Shown: positions 1 through 6,971 of the stretch, one piece after another | Position numbering within the stretch: the stretch's first letter is position 1 | Layout: every line of letters begins with the position of its first letter | Assembly (NCBI GenBank): GCA_018432645.1 | Contig: JAHDSP010000379.1 | Span: 1-7,108, forward strand | Length of the DNA: 7,108 nucleotides | Direction: 5' to 3' | DNA from: Bacteroidales bacterium | Lineage (GTDB): Bacteria; Bacteroidota; Bacteroidia; Bacteroidales; DTU049 | Program-made: the position numbers and the translations under genes | Notes under the pieces: model-generated | Database searches by the model: none | What the model saw: the letters and a program-made list of their open reading frames with translations, nothing else | Told to the model about the DNA's origin: nothing

Positions 1-103
1 CAAGCCTGCTCCTTCTATAGAAAAAATTGAAATAGTAAATATTCTAAAATCAATAGATCCTATTAATGCTAGTAAATATAATGAAATGTTGGTTTCTCAA
101 TGA
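1..103 (+). CDS. 3' end of an unidentified protein-coding gene (partial)
   Basis: An open frame runs in from the left edge (first full codon at position 2) for 33 codons to a TGA at 101-103. The predicted tail begins KPAPSIEKIEIVNIL and ends YNEMLVSQ. The stretch is somewhat richer in G+C than the spacer that follows, which supports coding. However, 33 open codons in DNA this AT-rich can occur by chance. The tail shows no recognisable domain and does not resemble a T9SS C-terminal sorting domain. In some Bacteroidota, gldJ lies near porU (the T9SS sortase), but nothing here identifies this fragment as porU. The gene appears to end before the promoter at 183-211, so it is probably a separate transcription unit. 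Confidence 0.5.
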   Translation, partial: KPAPSIEKIEIVNILKSIDPINASKYNEMLVSQ

Positions 104-182
104 TTTAATGTAACCTTATGAATATTATTTATGTATAATGAGGAAAATTATAAAATTTTACATAAAAAAGTATTAAAAATTT

Positions 183-211
183 TTGCTTATTAAAAAAATG
201 TATTATTTTTG
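183..211 (+). promoter_or_regulatory. Bacteroidota-type promoter for the porP/sprF-gldJ unit
   Basis: TATTTTTG at 204-211 matches the Bacteroidota -7 consensus TAnnTTTG at every fixed position. A TTG at 183-185 lies 18 bp upstream, within the usual spacing for the -33 element. Transcription would start a few bases after 211, giving a leader of only about 10-15 nt before the ATG at 230. The match is seen directly; promoter activity is inferred. AT-rich DNA yields chance matches, but the position and the paired -33 element favour a real promoter. Confidence 0.6.
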
Positions 212-229
212 TAACAAATTAAATTGATA

Positions 230-1210
230 ATGAAACACAAGTATTTTTTGATTTTAATAATAATCTTTAGTATTGGAGGTTTAAAAGGTCAAGATCCTCA
301 TTTTTCGCAATATTATGCAAATCCATTATATTTGAACCCTGCCTTAGCAGGTTCTCAGATATGTCCAAGATTGGCATTTAATTTTAGAAGTCAATGGCCT
401 AGTATAACGGGTACATATGTTACTTATAATGCTTCATATGATATGTATGTGCCAGCATTATCGGGTGGTATAGGTGTTTTAGTAGATGTAGATAGAGCGG
501 GCGAAGGAGTTTTAAACACTACCTTAGCTGGTTTAATGTATGCTTTTAGATTAAAAGTATCAGATAAGTTTTATATTAATACTGCTCTACAAGCTACTTT
601 TGTACAAAAAACTCTTGATTGGGAAAAATTAATTTTCCCAGATCAGATAGATCCTAGATGGGGCATTATTCGTAATACTAATGAGATTCCACCTGAAAAT
701 TTAACAAAGAATTTTGCTGATTTCTCTGCTGGTATCGCTGGCTATGGAGAAAGATTTTTTGTTGGTTTTTCTGCTAGTCATATTACTAGACCTAATGAAG
801 GGTTTATTAGTACTTCTAAACTCCCTGTTAAATATACAGTGCATGCTGGTGGTATAATAAGTATTGAATCTAAACCATATAAAAAATATACTGTTGAAGA
901 AACTACTTTATCCCCCAATATATTATTTGCTAAACAACAAGATTTTGAAGAATTTAACTATGGATTATATTTAAATAAATATCCTTTTGTAGTAGGTACC
1001 TGGTTTAGACATAGTACAAAAAATCCAGATGCATTTATTGTATTATTAGGTTTTGTACAAGAAACTTTTCAAGTGGGCTATAGCTATGATATTACAGTTT
1101 CTAGACTTACTAATCAATCTGGTGGTGCACATGAATTTTCACTGACTTTTAGATTACCTTGTCCAGTGAAAGCTAAAAGAATAGCTCCTATAAATTGTCC
1201 TAAATTTTAA
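230..1210 (+). CDS. PorP/SprF family type IX secretion system outer-membrane protein
   Basis: Predicted outer-membrane beta-barrel protein of the PorP/SprF family (326 aa), associated with T9SS and gliding. PorP works with the PorK/PorN ring in Porphyromonas; SprF supports SprB secretion in Flavobacterium. Residues 1-20 form a signal peptide, with a mature start near QDPHFSQYYANPLYLNP, the family's hallmark N-terminus. GTYVTYNASYD (61-71) and a glycine-rich GGIGVLVD segment follow. The C-terminus (301-326) has the typical barrel-strand ending HEFSLTFRLPC and closes with INCPKF. I chose the ATG at 230 over the in-frame TTG at 224 because it is a better start codon, gives a clean signal peptide and follows an exact promoter. 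No Shine-Dalgarno is visible, as usual for the phylum. The next gene, a GldJ-like lipoprotein, begins 27 bp downstream, suggesting one transcript. Family assignment is strong; which T9SS role (PorP, SprF or a paralogue) cannot be settled from sequence alone. Confidence 0.9.
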   Translation: MKHKYFLILIIIFSIGGLKGQDPHFSQYYANPLYLNPALAGSQICPRLAFNFRSQWPSITGTYVTYNASYDMYVPALSGGIGVLVDVDRAGEGVLNTTLAGLMYAFRLKVSDKFYINTALQATFVQKTLDWEKLIFPDQIDPRWGIIRNTNEIPPENLTKNFADFSAGIAGYGERFFVGFSASHITRPNEGFISTSKLPVKYTVHAGGIISIESKPYKKYTVEETTLSPNILFAKQQDFEEFNYGLYLNKYPFVVGTWFRHSTKNPDAFIVLLGFVQETFQVGYSYDITVSRLTNQSGGAHEFSLTFRLPCPVKAKRIAPINCPKF

Positions 1211-1237
1211 TTATTAATATTAAAAATTATAAAAATT

Positions 1238-2725
1238 ATGAATATAAAAAAGTTTTCAAAGATTTTTAGTCTGAGTATAATTTTTGTGATTATTTTGAGT
1301 TCTTGTGCTCAAGAGAGATCACGCACCACAGGATGGGTATACAATGACCCTAATTGGGGTGGTTTTGAGGTTGTTCCTTATGAAGAACAAGAAACAGGCC
1401 CAGGATTAGTTTTAGTAACAGGTGGTACCTTTGTAATGGGGCGTACTGAACAAGATGTTACCTATGATTGGGATAATATTCCTCGAAGGGTTTCTGTATC
1501 TTCATTTTATATGGATATGGCTGAAGTAGCTAATGTCGATTATCGTGAATATACTTATTGGCTTTCTAGAGTTTATGGCGTAGATTATCCAGAGGTTGTA
1601 TATAAGGCATTACCTGATACTTTAGTTTGGCTATCTCGTATAGGTTACAATGATCCTTTTGTAGATTATTATTTTAGACATCCTGCTTATAATTATTACC
1701 CCGTAGTAGGTGTCAGCTGGAGACAAGCTAACGATTACGCTTCTTGGCGTACTGATAGAGTTAATGAGTATATATTAATTCGTGAAGGTATTTTGAAATT
1801 AGATAACATGCAAATGAATGAAAATAATTTCAATACAGATGCTTATCTAGCAGGTCAGTATGAAGGCATAGTAAAAAATGATTTGTATGATCTGAATCCA
1901 ACAGGTATGGGAACAAGAAAAGTACGCATAGAGGATGGAATTTTACTACCTAAATATAGACTACCGACCGAAGCAGAATGGGAATACGCTGCTTTAGGAT
2001 TAATAGGAAATACTGTTTTTGAACGTGTCTTAGAGAGAAGAGTATATCCATGGAATGGGCATGTTCTACGTACAGATTATTATAAAAATATGGGAGATTT
2101 CGTAGCTAACTTTGTCCGTGGTAGAGGAGATTATATGGGTGTAGCTGGTTATCTCAATGATGGTTATGATGCTACAGCACCTGTTTTTAGCTTTTGGCCA
2201 AATGATTTTGGTCTGTATAACATGGCTGGTAATGTAGCTGAATGGGTATTAGATGTGTATAGACCTCTATCTTATGAAGATATGGATGACTGGAGACCAT
2301 ATAGAGGTAATGTTTTTATGACTAAAGTTAGAGATGAAGAAGGTCTAATAGCTGAAAAAGATTCTCTTGGTAGAATCCAGTGGAGACCACTTACAGAAGA
2401 AGAAGCTAAAAATAGACGTAATTTTAGATATGCTGATAATAAAGATTATCTAGATGGCGATTTTACTAGCTCTATATATTATTCTCAAGCTGAATATCTA
2501 GAAGGTGACCTACAAAACAAAGTAATGTACGAATATGGGAGAACATCTTTGATTAATAATCAAGCTAGAGTTTATAAAGGTGGCTCATGGAAAGATCGTG
2601 CTTATTTCTTAAGTCCAGGTACTCGTAGATTCCTAGACGAAGAACTATCTACTGATTATATAGGATTCAGATGTGCTATGACTAGAGTCGGTGCTCCAGT
2701 TAATTATGGTACAAAAACTAAATAA
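1238..2725 (+). CDS. gldJ: GldJ-like gliding motility / T9SS lipoprotein
   Basis: Predicted outer-membrane lipoprotein of the GldJ/GldK family (495 aa), facing the periplasm. In Flavobacterium johnsoniae, GldJ is needed for gliding and for stability of T9SS components such as GldK. Residues 1-23 are a lipoprotein signal with lipobox LSSC (Cys23). The rest is a sulfatase-modifying-factor (FGE) fold: VTGGTFVMG (60-68), YPVVGVSWRQA (154-164), YRLPTEAEWEYAA (240-252), GLYNMAGNVAEWV (325-337), VYKGGSW (445-451) and YIGFRCAM (474-481). TTGWVYNDPNWGGF near the N-terminus, the EQETGPGLV segment, YDWDN and WRTDRVNE resemble GldJ more than GldK. Only two cysteines are present (23 and 479), so the paired catalytic cysteines of true formylglycine-generating enzymes are absent and a structural role is expected. 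Long family-type insertions lie around 170-235 and 342-440. The start is the only sensible ATG before the signal peptide. It probably shares a transcript with the upstream porP/sprF-like gene and is followed by a strong terminator; gldL, gldM and gldN do not follow. GldK is the main alternative. Confidence 0.82.
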   Translation: MNIKKFSKIFSLSIIFVIILSSCAQERSRTTGWVYNDPNWGGFEVVPYEEQETGPGLVLVTGGTFVMGRTEQDVTYDWDNIPRRVSVSSFYMDMAEVANVDYREYTYWLSRVYGVDYPEVVYKALPDTLVWLSRIGYNDPFVDYYFRHPAYNYYPVVGVSWRQANDYASWRTDRVNEYILIREGILKLDNMQMNENNFNTDAYLAGQYEGIVKNDLYDLNPTGMGTRKVRIEDGILLPKYRLPTEAEWEYAALGLIGNTVFERVLERRVYPWNGHVLRTDYYKNMGDFVANFVRGRGDYMGVAGYLNDGYDATAPVFSFWPNDFGLYNMAGNVAEWVLDVYRPLSYEDMDDWRPYRGNVFMTKVRDEEGLIAEKDSLGRIQWRPLTEEEAKNRRNFRYADNKDYLDGDFTSSIYYSQAEYLEGDLQNKVMYEYGRTSLINNQARVYKGGSWKDRAYFLSPGTRRFLDEELSTDYIGFRCAMTRVGAPVNYGTKTK

Positions 2726-2753
2726 TTTTATTGTTTATACAATTTTTTGATAT

Positions 2754-2789
2754 AAAAAAAGGAGTAATAAAATTATTACTCCTTTTTTT
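2754..2789 (+). terminator. Rho-independent terminator after gldJ (probably bidirectional)
   Basis: The arm GGAGTAATA (2761-2769) pairs perfectly with TATTACTCC (2774-2782) around a four-base loop. It is flanked by seven A (2754-2760) and seven T (2783-2789), which extend the stem or serve as the U tract. It begins 28 bp after the gldJ stop codon. The A/T flanks are symmetrical, so it could stop transcription from either side, but both neighbouring genes are plus-strand. It separates the T9SS pair from the glycosyltransferase genes. Confidence 0.9.
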
Positions 2790-2860
2790 ATAATTTTTTT
2801 TCAAATTATAATTTATAAAATGAATATATTAATTTCGCATAATAATTAAATATATTTATT

Positions 2861-4954
2861 ATGAATAATTTGAAAAAAATAACTTTTTTTAATAAAATAT
2901 CAAATTTTTCTAATAAAAAACTATGTTTATTCCTTTTTCTGGCTGCTACTATTTTATATTTACCAACCATTACTTTTGATTATGTATTAGATGATGGATT
3001 GGTGATTCAAGAGAATAAATTTACTCAGCAAGGTCTCAAAGGTGTGAAAGATATTTTCACTCATGATTCATTTGTAGGGTATTTTGGTGAAGATGTGAAA
3101 TATGTAGCTGGTGGTCGCTATCGTCCATTTACTCAATTTATTTTTGCTATTCAAAAAGAATTATTTGGTTTCCATCCATGGATAGGTCATCTCACAAATA
3201 TTCTCTCATATGCTCTGCTCATGGTCATTCTTTTTCTCACTATAAAAGCTTTGCTATCTTTCCCTCCATTTAGCAAAGAAAATGCTAAATTAATTGCTTT
3301 TTTAGCAACAGTGCTATATCTTTTTCATCCGATTCATACTGAGGTAGTGTGTAATATCAAAAGTTTAGATGAGATATTTTCTATGCTCGGCTCATTAGGT
3401 GCCATATTACTTTTGCTATCTTATCATAACAAACCTAAAATTTACAAATTGTTTTTATCTGGATTTATCTTTTTCATAGCTTTATTGTCTAAAGAGAATG
3501 CTCTCACTTGGATTGGTGTATGGTTGTTTTGGCTAATATTTACTCATAAATCATTTTCTAAAAAATACATTATTAACTCTTTTATAGTGCTTTTGATACC
3601 TGCAGCTTTATTTATATTTATTCGTTCTCAAGTGCTGGGAGCTTTTCTCAATACTGAAATACCCAAAGAACTGTTAAATAATCCTTTTATCAATTCTACT
3701 AAAACAGAAGAGATAGCTACAGTGCTTTTCACTTGGTTGATATATTTCAAATTATTAATTTTCTCACATCCACTCACACATGACTATTACCCTAAGCAAA
3801 TACCAATATTAAATTTTGGTGATTTTAGAGTGTGGCTGGCAATAATAATGGTACTAGCAATTATTTATATTTTAATTAAGTCGTGGAAGAAAAGACCAAT
3901 AATAGCCTTTGCTATATTGATGTTTATAGCTAATTTTTCTATGGTTTCTAATCTACTTTTTAATGTTGGCACATTTATGAATGAGAGATTTGTCTTTTCT
4001 GCATCAGCAGGATTCACATTAGCAGTGGGTTGGCTATTTACAAAATGGGGAGAGCGAAGCCCAAAGTGGGCAATGTATGTTTTAATAACAATTTTAGCTT
4101 TGTACGGAGTCAAAACAGTAAGTAGAAGTTTTGCATGGAAAGACAATCTGACATTATTCACTACAGATGCTAAAATATCTAGAAATAGTTCAAAAGTAAA
4201 TGCAGCTGCTGGAGAGTCCTTAATTGAAGTTGCAAAAAAAACAAATAATTCTCTGGAACAAGAAAAATTACTAAATGATGCTATTCAATATTTGAATAAA
4301 GCTGCTATGATATATCCAGAGAATTATTCAGCTTATCATTTCCTCGGAGAAGCTTATTTCCTTAAGAACGATTTCAAAAAAGCATTAGAAAATGCTTTAA
4401 TCTGTGCTAATCTTAGGCCAATAGAGTTAGAACCATATAAAAATGTATTTGCCGCTGGCATAAATGCTTATTTAGATTCTTCTTATGATATTGCTAACAC
4501 GGCTTTTTCATTTTTAACTAATAAAACAGATTTTTTGATAAATCAATTTGCCGATTCTACCTATTTTACTATTCAATTAGCATTAGCTTATAAATACTTG
4601 AATAAGGTCGATTCAGCTATTATAATACTCAATAATGTATTACAAAAAGATACTTGTAATGTAGAAGCTCTAAATCATTTGGCAGAATTACATAGCACTA
4701 AACCTGGAGGCTTAGGTAATTCAGAGTATTATTTATTACGTGGCTATAGATGTAATCCTAATTATGCACCAATATTAGAAAATTTAGGTACTCTAAACAT
4801 TATTAAGCATAATTATTCTCAAGCTATAATTTATCTAAAAAAAGTTTATACTATTAATCCGAATAATAAAAATGTGATTAATAATTTAGCAATAGCATAT
4901 CAAAATGTTGGTAAGCTAGATAGTGCACAATATTATATTAATTTATTAAAATAA
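2861..4954 (+). CDS. TMTC-like GT-C glycosyltransferase with C-terminal TPR repeats
   Basis: Predicted inner-membrane protein (697 aa) with a GT-C, O-mannosyltransferase-like half and a TPR half. Residues about 20-420 contain many hydrophobic segments. The first outward loop carries FDYVLDDG (39-46); the Asp44-Asp45 pair sits where GT-C enzymes keep the acidic residue that binds metal and lipid-phosphate sugar. Further TMTC-like motifs are GRYRPFTQF (85-93), LFHPIHTEVV (154-163), IKSLDEIFS (166-174), SKENAL (210-215), MNERFVFSAS (373-382) and SRSFAWKDNLTLF (421-433). Residues about 470-697 hold tetratricopeptide repeats, clearest near 473-516, 570-612 and 637-697, presumably for binding protein substrates or partners. 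The expected reaction is sugar transfer from a polyprenyl-phosphate carrier to a protein outside the cytoplasm; donor and target are unknown. The ATG lies 71 bp after the gldJ terminator. A one-mismatch -7 box, TAATTTCG (2830-2837), could be its promoter, but no -33 TTG is visible. A glycosyltransferase gene follows 28 bp downstream. Confidence 0.78.
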   Translation: MNNLKKITFFNKISNFSNKKLCLFLFLAATILYLPTITFDYVLDDGLVIQENKFTQQGLKGVKDIFTHDSFVGYFGEDVKYVAGGRYRPFTQFIFAIQKELFGFHPWIGHLTNILSYALLMVILFLTIKALLSFPPFSKENAKLIAFLATVLYLFHPIHTEVVCNIKSLDEIFSMLGSLGAILLLLSYHNKPKIYKLFLSGFIFFIALLSKENALTWIGVWLFWLIFTHKSFSKKYIINSFIVLLIPAALFIFIRSQVLGAFLNTEIPKELLNNPFINSTKTEEIATVLFTWLIYFKLLIFSHPLTHDYYPKQIPILNFGDFRVWLAIIMVLAIIYILIKSWKKRPIIAFAILMFIANFSMVSNLLFNVGTFMNERFVFSASAGFTLAVGWLFTKWGERSPKWAMYVLITILALYGVKTVSRSFAWKDNLTLFTTDAKISRNSSKVNAAAGESLIEVAKKTNNSLEQEKLLNDAIQYLNKAAMIYPENYSAYHFLGEAYFLKNDFKKALENALICANLRPIELEPYKNVFAAGINAYLDSSYDIANTAFSFLTNKTDFLINQFADSTYFTIQLALAYKYLNKVDSAIIILNNVLQKDTCNVEALNHLAELHSTKPGGLGNSEYYLLRGYRCNPNYAPILENLGTLNIIKHNYSQAIIYLKKVYTINPNNKNVINNLAIAYQNVGKLDSAQYYINLLK

Positions 4955-4982
4955 TAAAATATTAACTGATTATGATTAAATT

Positions 4983-6119
4983 ATGAATAAAGAATTAAAT
5001 ATTATAACTCTTGACATTCCTTTTCCGCCAAACTATGGTGGAGCTATAGATGAATTTTATAAGATAAAAAATTTACATGATTTAGGCATAAACATTTACC
5101 TGCATGCTTTTAAATATGGTGAACGTAAGCTAAGTAAAGAGCTCGAACAATATTGCAAAGAGGTTCATTATTACAAACGCGAACGCCATTTGCATAATTT
5201 TTTTAATAAAATACCTTTTATAGTAAAAACCAGAGATCATGATTTATTATTGAATAATTTACTAAAAAATAATGCTCCTATATTATTTGAAGGCATACAT
5301 ACGACGTATTTTTTATCAGATCCCGCTCTTAGAGGAAGATTGAAAATCATTAGAGCACATAATATCGAGCAAGATTATTATAAATTTTTAGCCAAATTTG
5401 AAAAAAAATTATTAAAAAAAATATATTTCTTTATAGAATCTATAAAATTAAAAAGTTACGAAAGTAATGCTATAAAACATGCGGATGCAATAGCTGCGAT
5501 AAGTATTGGTGATATGAAAAGGATAAAAATATGGAATGAAAATGTGGAGGTAATAAGTTCATTTCATCCTTTCGATAATGTGGAGTCTATGATAGGAAAA
5601 GGTAAATATGCTTTGTTTCATGGCAATTTAGACATTACAGAAAATAAAATTGCTGCTATATTTTTAGCAAATAAAATTTTTAATGATATAAATATTCCTT
5701 TAATTATTGCTGGTAAATGTAAGAATGAGAAGAATATAAAAAAACATTTAGTCCAAAATTCAAATATTCAACTGATAATAAATATTAGTGATGAAAAAAT
5801 GAATAATCTTATTAGAAATGCACAATTGAATGTATTATATACTACACAATCTACTGGATTAAAACTAAAATTAATCTACTCTATCTTTCAAGGCAGATTC
5901 ATATTAGTTAATAATTTAATGGTAGAGAATACTGATCTGGCACCACTCTGTGAAATAGCAAATGATGAAAAAGATATGAAAAAAAAGGTAGTAAGCCTCT
6001 TTGACAATAATTTCACTGATGAAATGATAGAACAGAGAAAAAAAATATTAAATGATTTAGGGTACATGAATGAACAAAATGTAAAAAAATTATTGAAAAT
6101 TATGCAAATAAATGAATAA
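4983..6119 (+). CDS. GT-B (GT4-like) glycosyltransferase
   Basis: Predicted soluble, cytosolic glycosyltransferase of 378 aa with two Rossmann-like halves and no signal peptide or membrane segment. The N-terminal half has the nucleotide-sugar enzyme opening IITLDIPFPPNYGGAIDEFY (7-26), with its glycine loop, then ILFEGIHTTYF (100-110) and RAHNIEQDYY (124-133). The C-terminal half begins at ALFHGNLDITEN (210-221), followed by IIAG (241-244) and STGLKLKLIYSIFQGRFILVN's region (290-310). This pattern matches a Bacteroidota family often annotated as a glycosyltransferase or mannosyltransferase. The classical GT4 E-x7-E motif is not evident in the 290-310 segment, where the usual glutamates are replaced. 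Donor and acceptor sugars cannot be read from sequence. It starts 28 bp after the TMTC-like gene with no promoter or terminator between, so the two are probably co-transcribed and may build or attach the same glycan. The start ATG at 4983 places the family motif at the expected distance from the N-terminus. Confidence 0.8.
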   Translation: MNKELNIITLDIPFPPNYGGAIDEFYKIKNLHDLGINIYLHAFKYGERKLSKELEQYCKEVHYYKRERHLHNFFNKIPFIVKTRDHDLLLNNLLKNNAPILFEGIHTTYFLSDPALRGRLKIIRAHNIEQDYYKFLAKFEKKLLKKIYFFIESIKLKSYESNAIKHADAIAAISIGDMKRIKIWNENVEVISSFHPFDNVESMIGKGKYALFHGNLDITENKIAAIFLANKIFNDINIPLIIAGKCKNEKNIKKHLVQNSNIQLIINISDEKMNNLIRNAQLNVLYTTQSTGLKLKLIYSIFQGRFILVNNLMVENTDLAPLCEIANDEKDMKKKVVSLFDNNFTDEMIEQRKKILNDLGYMNEQNVKKLLKIMQINE

Positions 6120-6382
6120 AAGGGGATACAAATTAAAATTTAATAACTTTTGTAAATATATTAGATGTAATTTTATTATATTAAATATGCTTATAATATA
6201 ATAGTGGAGAGTATATTAATATTTTTTAAAAATTATTAATACTAAAAAAATATTTATTTATTTGGTTATTTAAACAAAAATAATAGACTTTTTATAAAAA
6301 ATCTAACAAATAAAGATACTTCAGTTGAAATTACATCTAAAATAATAGTTTTAATAGAAATGAATTATCTTATCTAATAATT
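6120..6382. other. Gene-free AT-rich spacer between converging genes
   Basis: No open frame of useful length is present on either strand. The region is extremely A/T-rich and contains weak inverted repeats. TATTAATA occurs at 6214-6221 and again at 6234-6241; the unit is its own reverse complement, so the pair forms an imperfect hairpin. AGA/TCT arms at 6285-6287 and 6302-6304 flank a T5/A6 core. AATAGAA at 6353-6359 pairs with TTCTATT at 6381-6387 and overlaps the stop codon of the minus-strand lipoprotein gene. Any of these could help end transcription from one side, but none has the G/C stem plus U tract of a convincing terminator. An SD-like GTGGAGAG (6204-6211) is not followed by an ATG-initiated frame. 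Confidence 0.5.
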
Positions 6383-6736
6383 CTATTTAAAAGACATCAG
6401 ATACAATTCATTATACAAGCTATCTAAGACATCTTTATCATTATTAAAAGAAACGTTTTTTAATATTTCTAGTAATTGGTTATCAGTAATATTGTGTTTT
6501 TTCATTACTGCACTATAAATATAACGAGATAAATCTTTATCTGACATGTTATTATATGGTGGGATATATCTAATTTGAGAAATCAAATATTCTGCAGAAT
6601 ACATATCTTTCAAAATTGCATAAATTGAATCTTGATTACTTGTAATATTTTCATTATTTTGCTTAATATTTTTATTATTACAGTTACTCATAATAAAAAT
6701 AAAAGGTAAAATAAAATAAAATAATTTTTTATACAT
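6383..6736 (-). CDS. Small DUF4296-like lipoprotein
   Basis: Predicted lipoprotein of 117 aa, function unknown. Residues 1-19 are a signal peptide (MYKKLFYFILPFIFIM) ending in a non-canonical lipobox MSNC with Cys19, followed by an Asn/Lys-rich linker. The body is mostly helical: SIYAILKDMYSAEYLIS, then YIYSAVMKKHNITDNQLLEIL, then a final segment with DSLYNELYL. This order (helix with AE, KHxIT, C-terminal helix) resembles the Bacteroidota DUF4296 family; the match is from memory of the pattern and is moderate. The same frame stays open upstream to 6826, but that extension would translate the rRNA terminator and the 3' end of 5S rRNA. I therefore take the ATG at 6736-6734, which gives a proper signal peptide. 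It lies on the same strand as the rRNA genes, about 15-20 bp beyond their terminator, with almost no room for its own promoter. The stop codon is TAG. Confidence 0.75.
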   Translation of the reverse strand: MYKKLFYFILPFIFIMSNCNNKNIKQNNENITSNQDSIYAILKDMYSAEYLISQIRYIPPYNNMSDKDLSRYIYSAVMKKHNITDNQLLEILKNVSFNNDKDVLDSLYNELYLMSFK

Positions 6737-6749
6737 AAGTAAAAAAATT

Positions 6750-6776
6750 AAAAAAAGTCCGCTTTTTAGCGGACTT
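6750..6776 (-). terminator. Rho-independent terminator of the rRNA operon
   Basis: Read on the minus strand, AAGTCCGCT (6776-6768) pairs perfectly with AGCGGACTT (6763-6755) around an AAAA loop, followed by a run of T and then more A/T. It begins about 13 bp after the 5S rRNA end and is a textbook G/C-stem plus U-tract terminator. It lies directly upstream of the small lipoprotein gene. Confidence 0.93.
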
Positions 6777-6788
6777 AAATAAAGATTA

Positions 6789-6895
6789 ATTGGTGGCGAC
6801 CTACTCTCCCGCCTTAGCAGTACCATCGGCGCTAGTGGGCTTAACGACTCTGTTCGGTATGGTAAGAGGTGATCACCACTGCTATAGCCACCATA
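6789..6895 (-). rRNA. rrf: 5S ribosomal RNA
   Basis: On the minus strand the transcript begins near TGGTGGCTATAGC and ends GTCGCCACCA; GGTGGC and GCCACC form the terminal helix I. Conserved internal 5S blocks are visible: CCGAACAG, GTTAAGCCCA, GCGCCGATGGTACTGC and GGGAGAGTAGGTCGCC. The helix-bounded core is 6791-6893, about 103 nt, slightly short but normal for compact Bacteroidota 5S. The exact mature ends are uncertain by a few bases. It follows the 23S gene on the same strand. Confidence 0.96.
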
Positions 6896-6971
6896 AATAT
6901 CTTTAACATACTTAATAGGGGTTGGAGAAACCTTGTAAGTTTCAAAAGGGATTAATGTCTTTTTTTTAAAA
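6896..6971 (-). other. 23S-5S rRNA internal transcribed spacer
   Basis: About 75 bp between the 5S start and the inferred 23S 3' end, containing no tRNA gene. A small inverted repeat, GAAAC (6927-6931) with GTTTC (6939-6943), could form a short hairpin. The segment is presumably removed during rRNA processing. The boundary with 23S is approximate. Confidence 0.7.

Noticed and set aside
104..182. Possible riboswitch or terminator in the first intergenic region
   Set aside because: Only weak A/T self-complementarity (around AAAATT/AATTTT) is present; no conserved aptamer motif or G/C stem with a U tract is visible.
101..193. TGA read as tryptophan, extending the first partial gene to a TAA at 191-193
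   Set aside because: All other genes use TGG for Trp and contain no internal TGA. The extension is low-complexity AT-rich sequence and would reach the promoter.
224..229. TTG start two codons upstream of the porP/sprF ATG
   Set aside because: The ATG at 230 is a stronger start codon, and the extra two residues add nothing to the signal peptide.
3865..4161. Minus-strand open frame of 98 codons inside the TMTC-like gene
   Set aside because: It lies wholly within a well-supported plus-strand gene, has no recognisable domain, and reads as an antisense shadow of the membrane-segment codons.
6737..6826. N-terminal extension of the small lipoprotein to position 6826
   Set aside because: It would translate part of the 5S rRNA and the rRNA terminator and would bury the signal peptide. 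The ATG at 6736 gives a normal lipoprotein signal.
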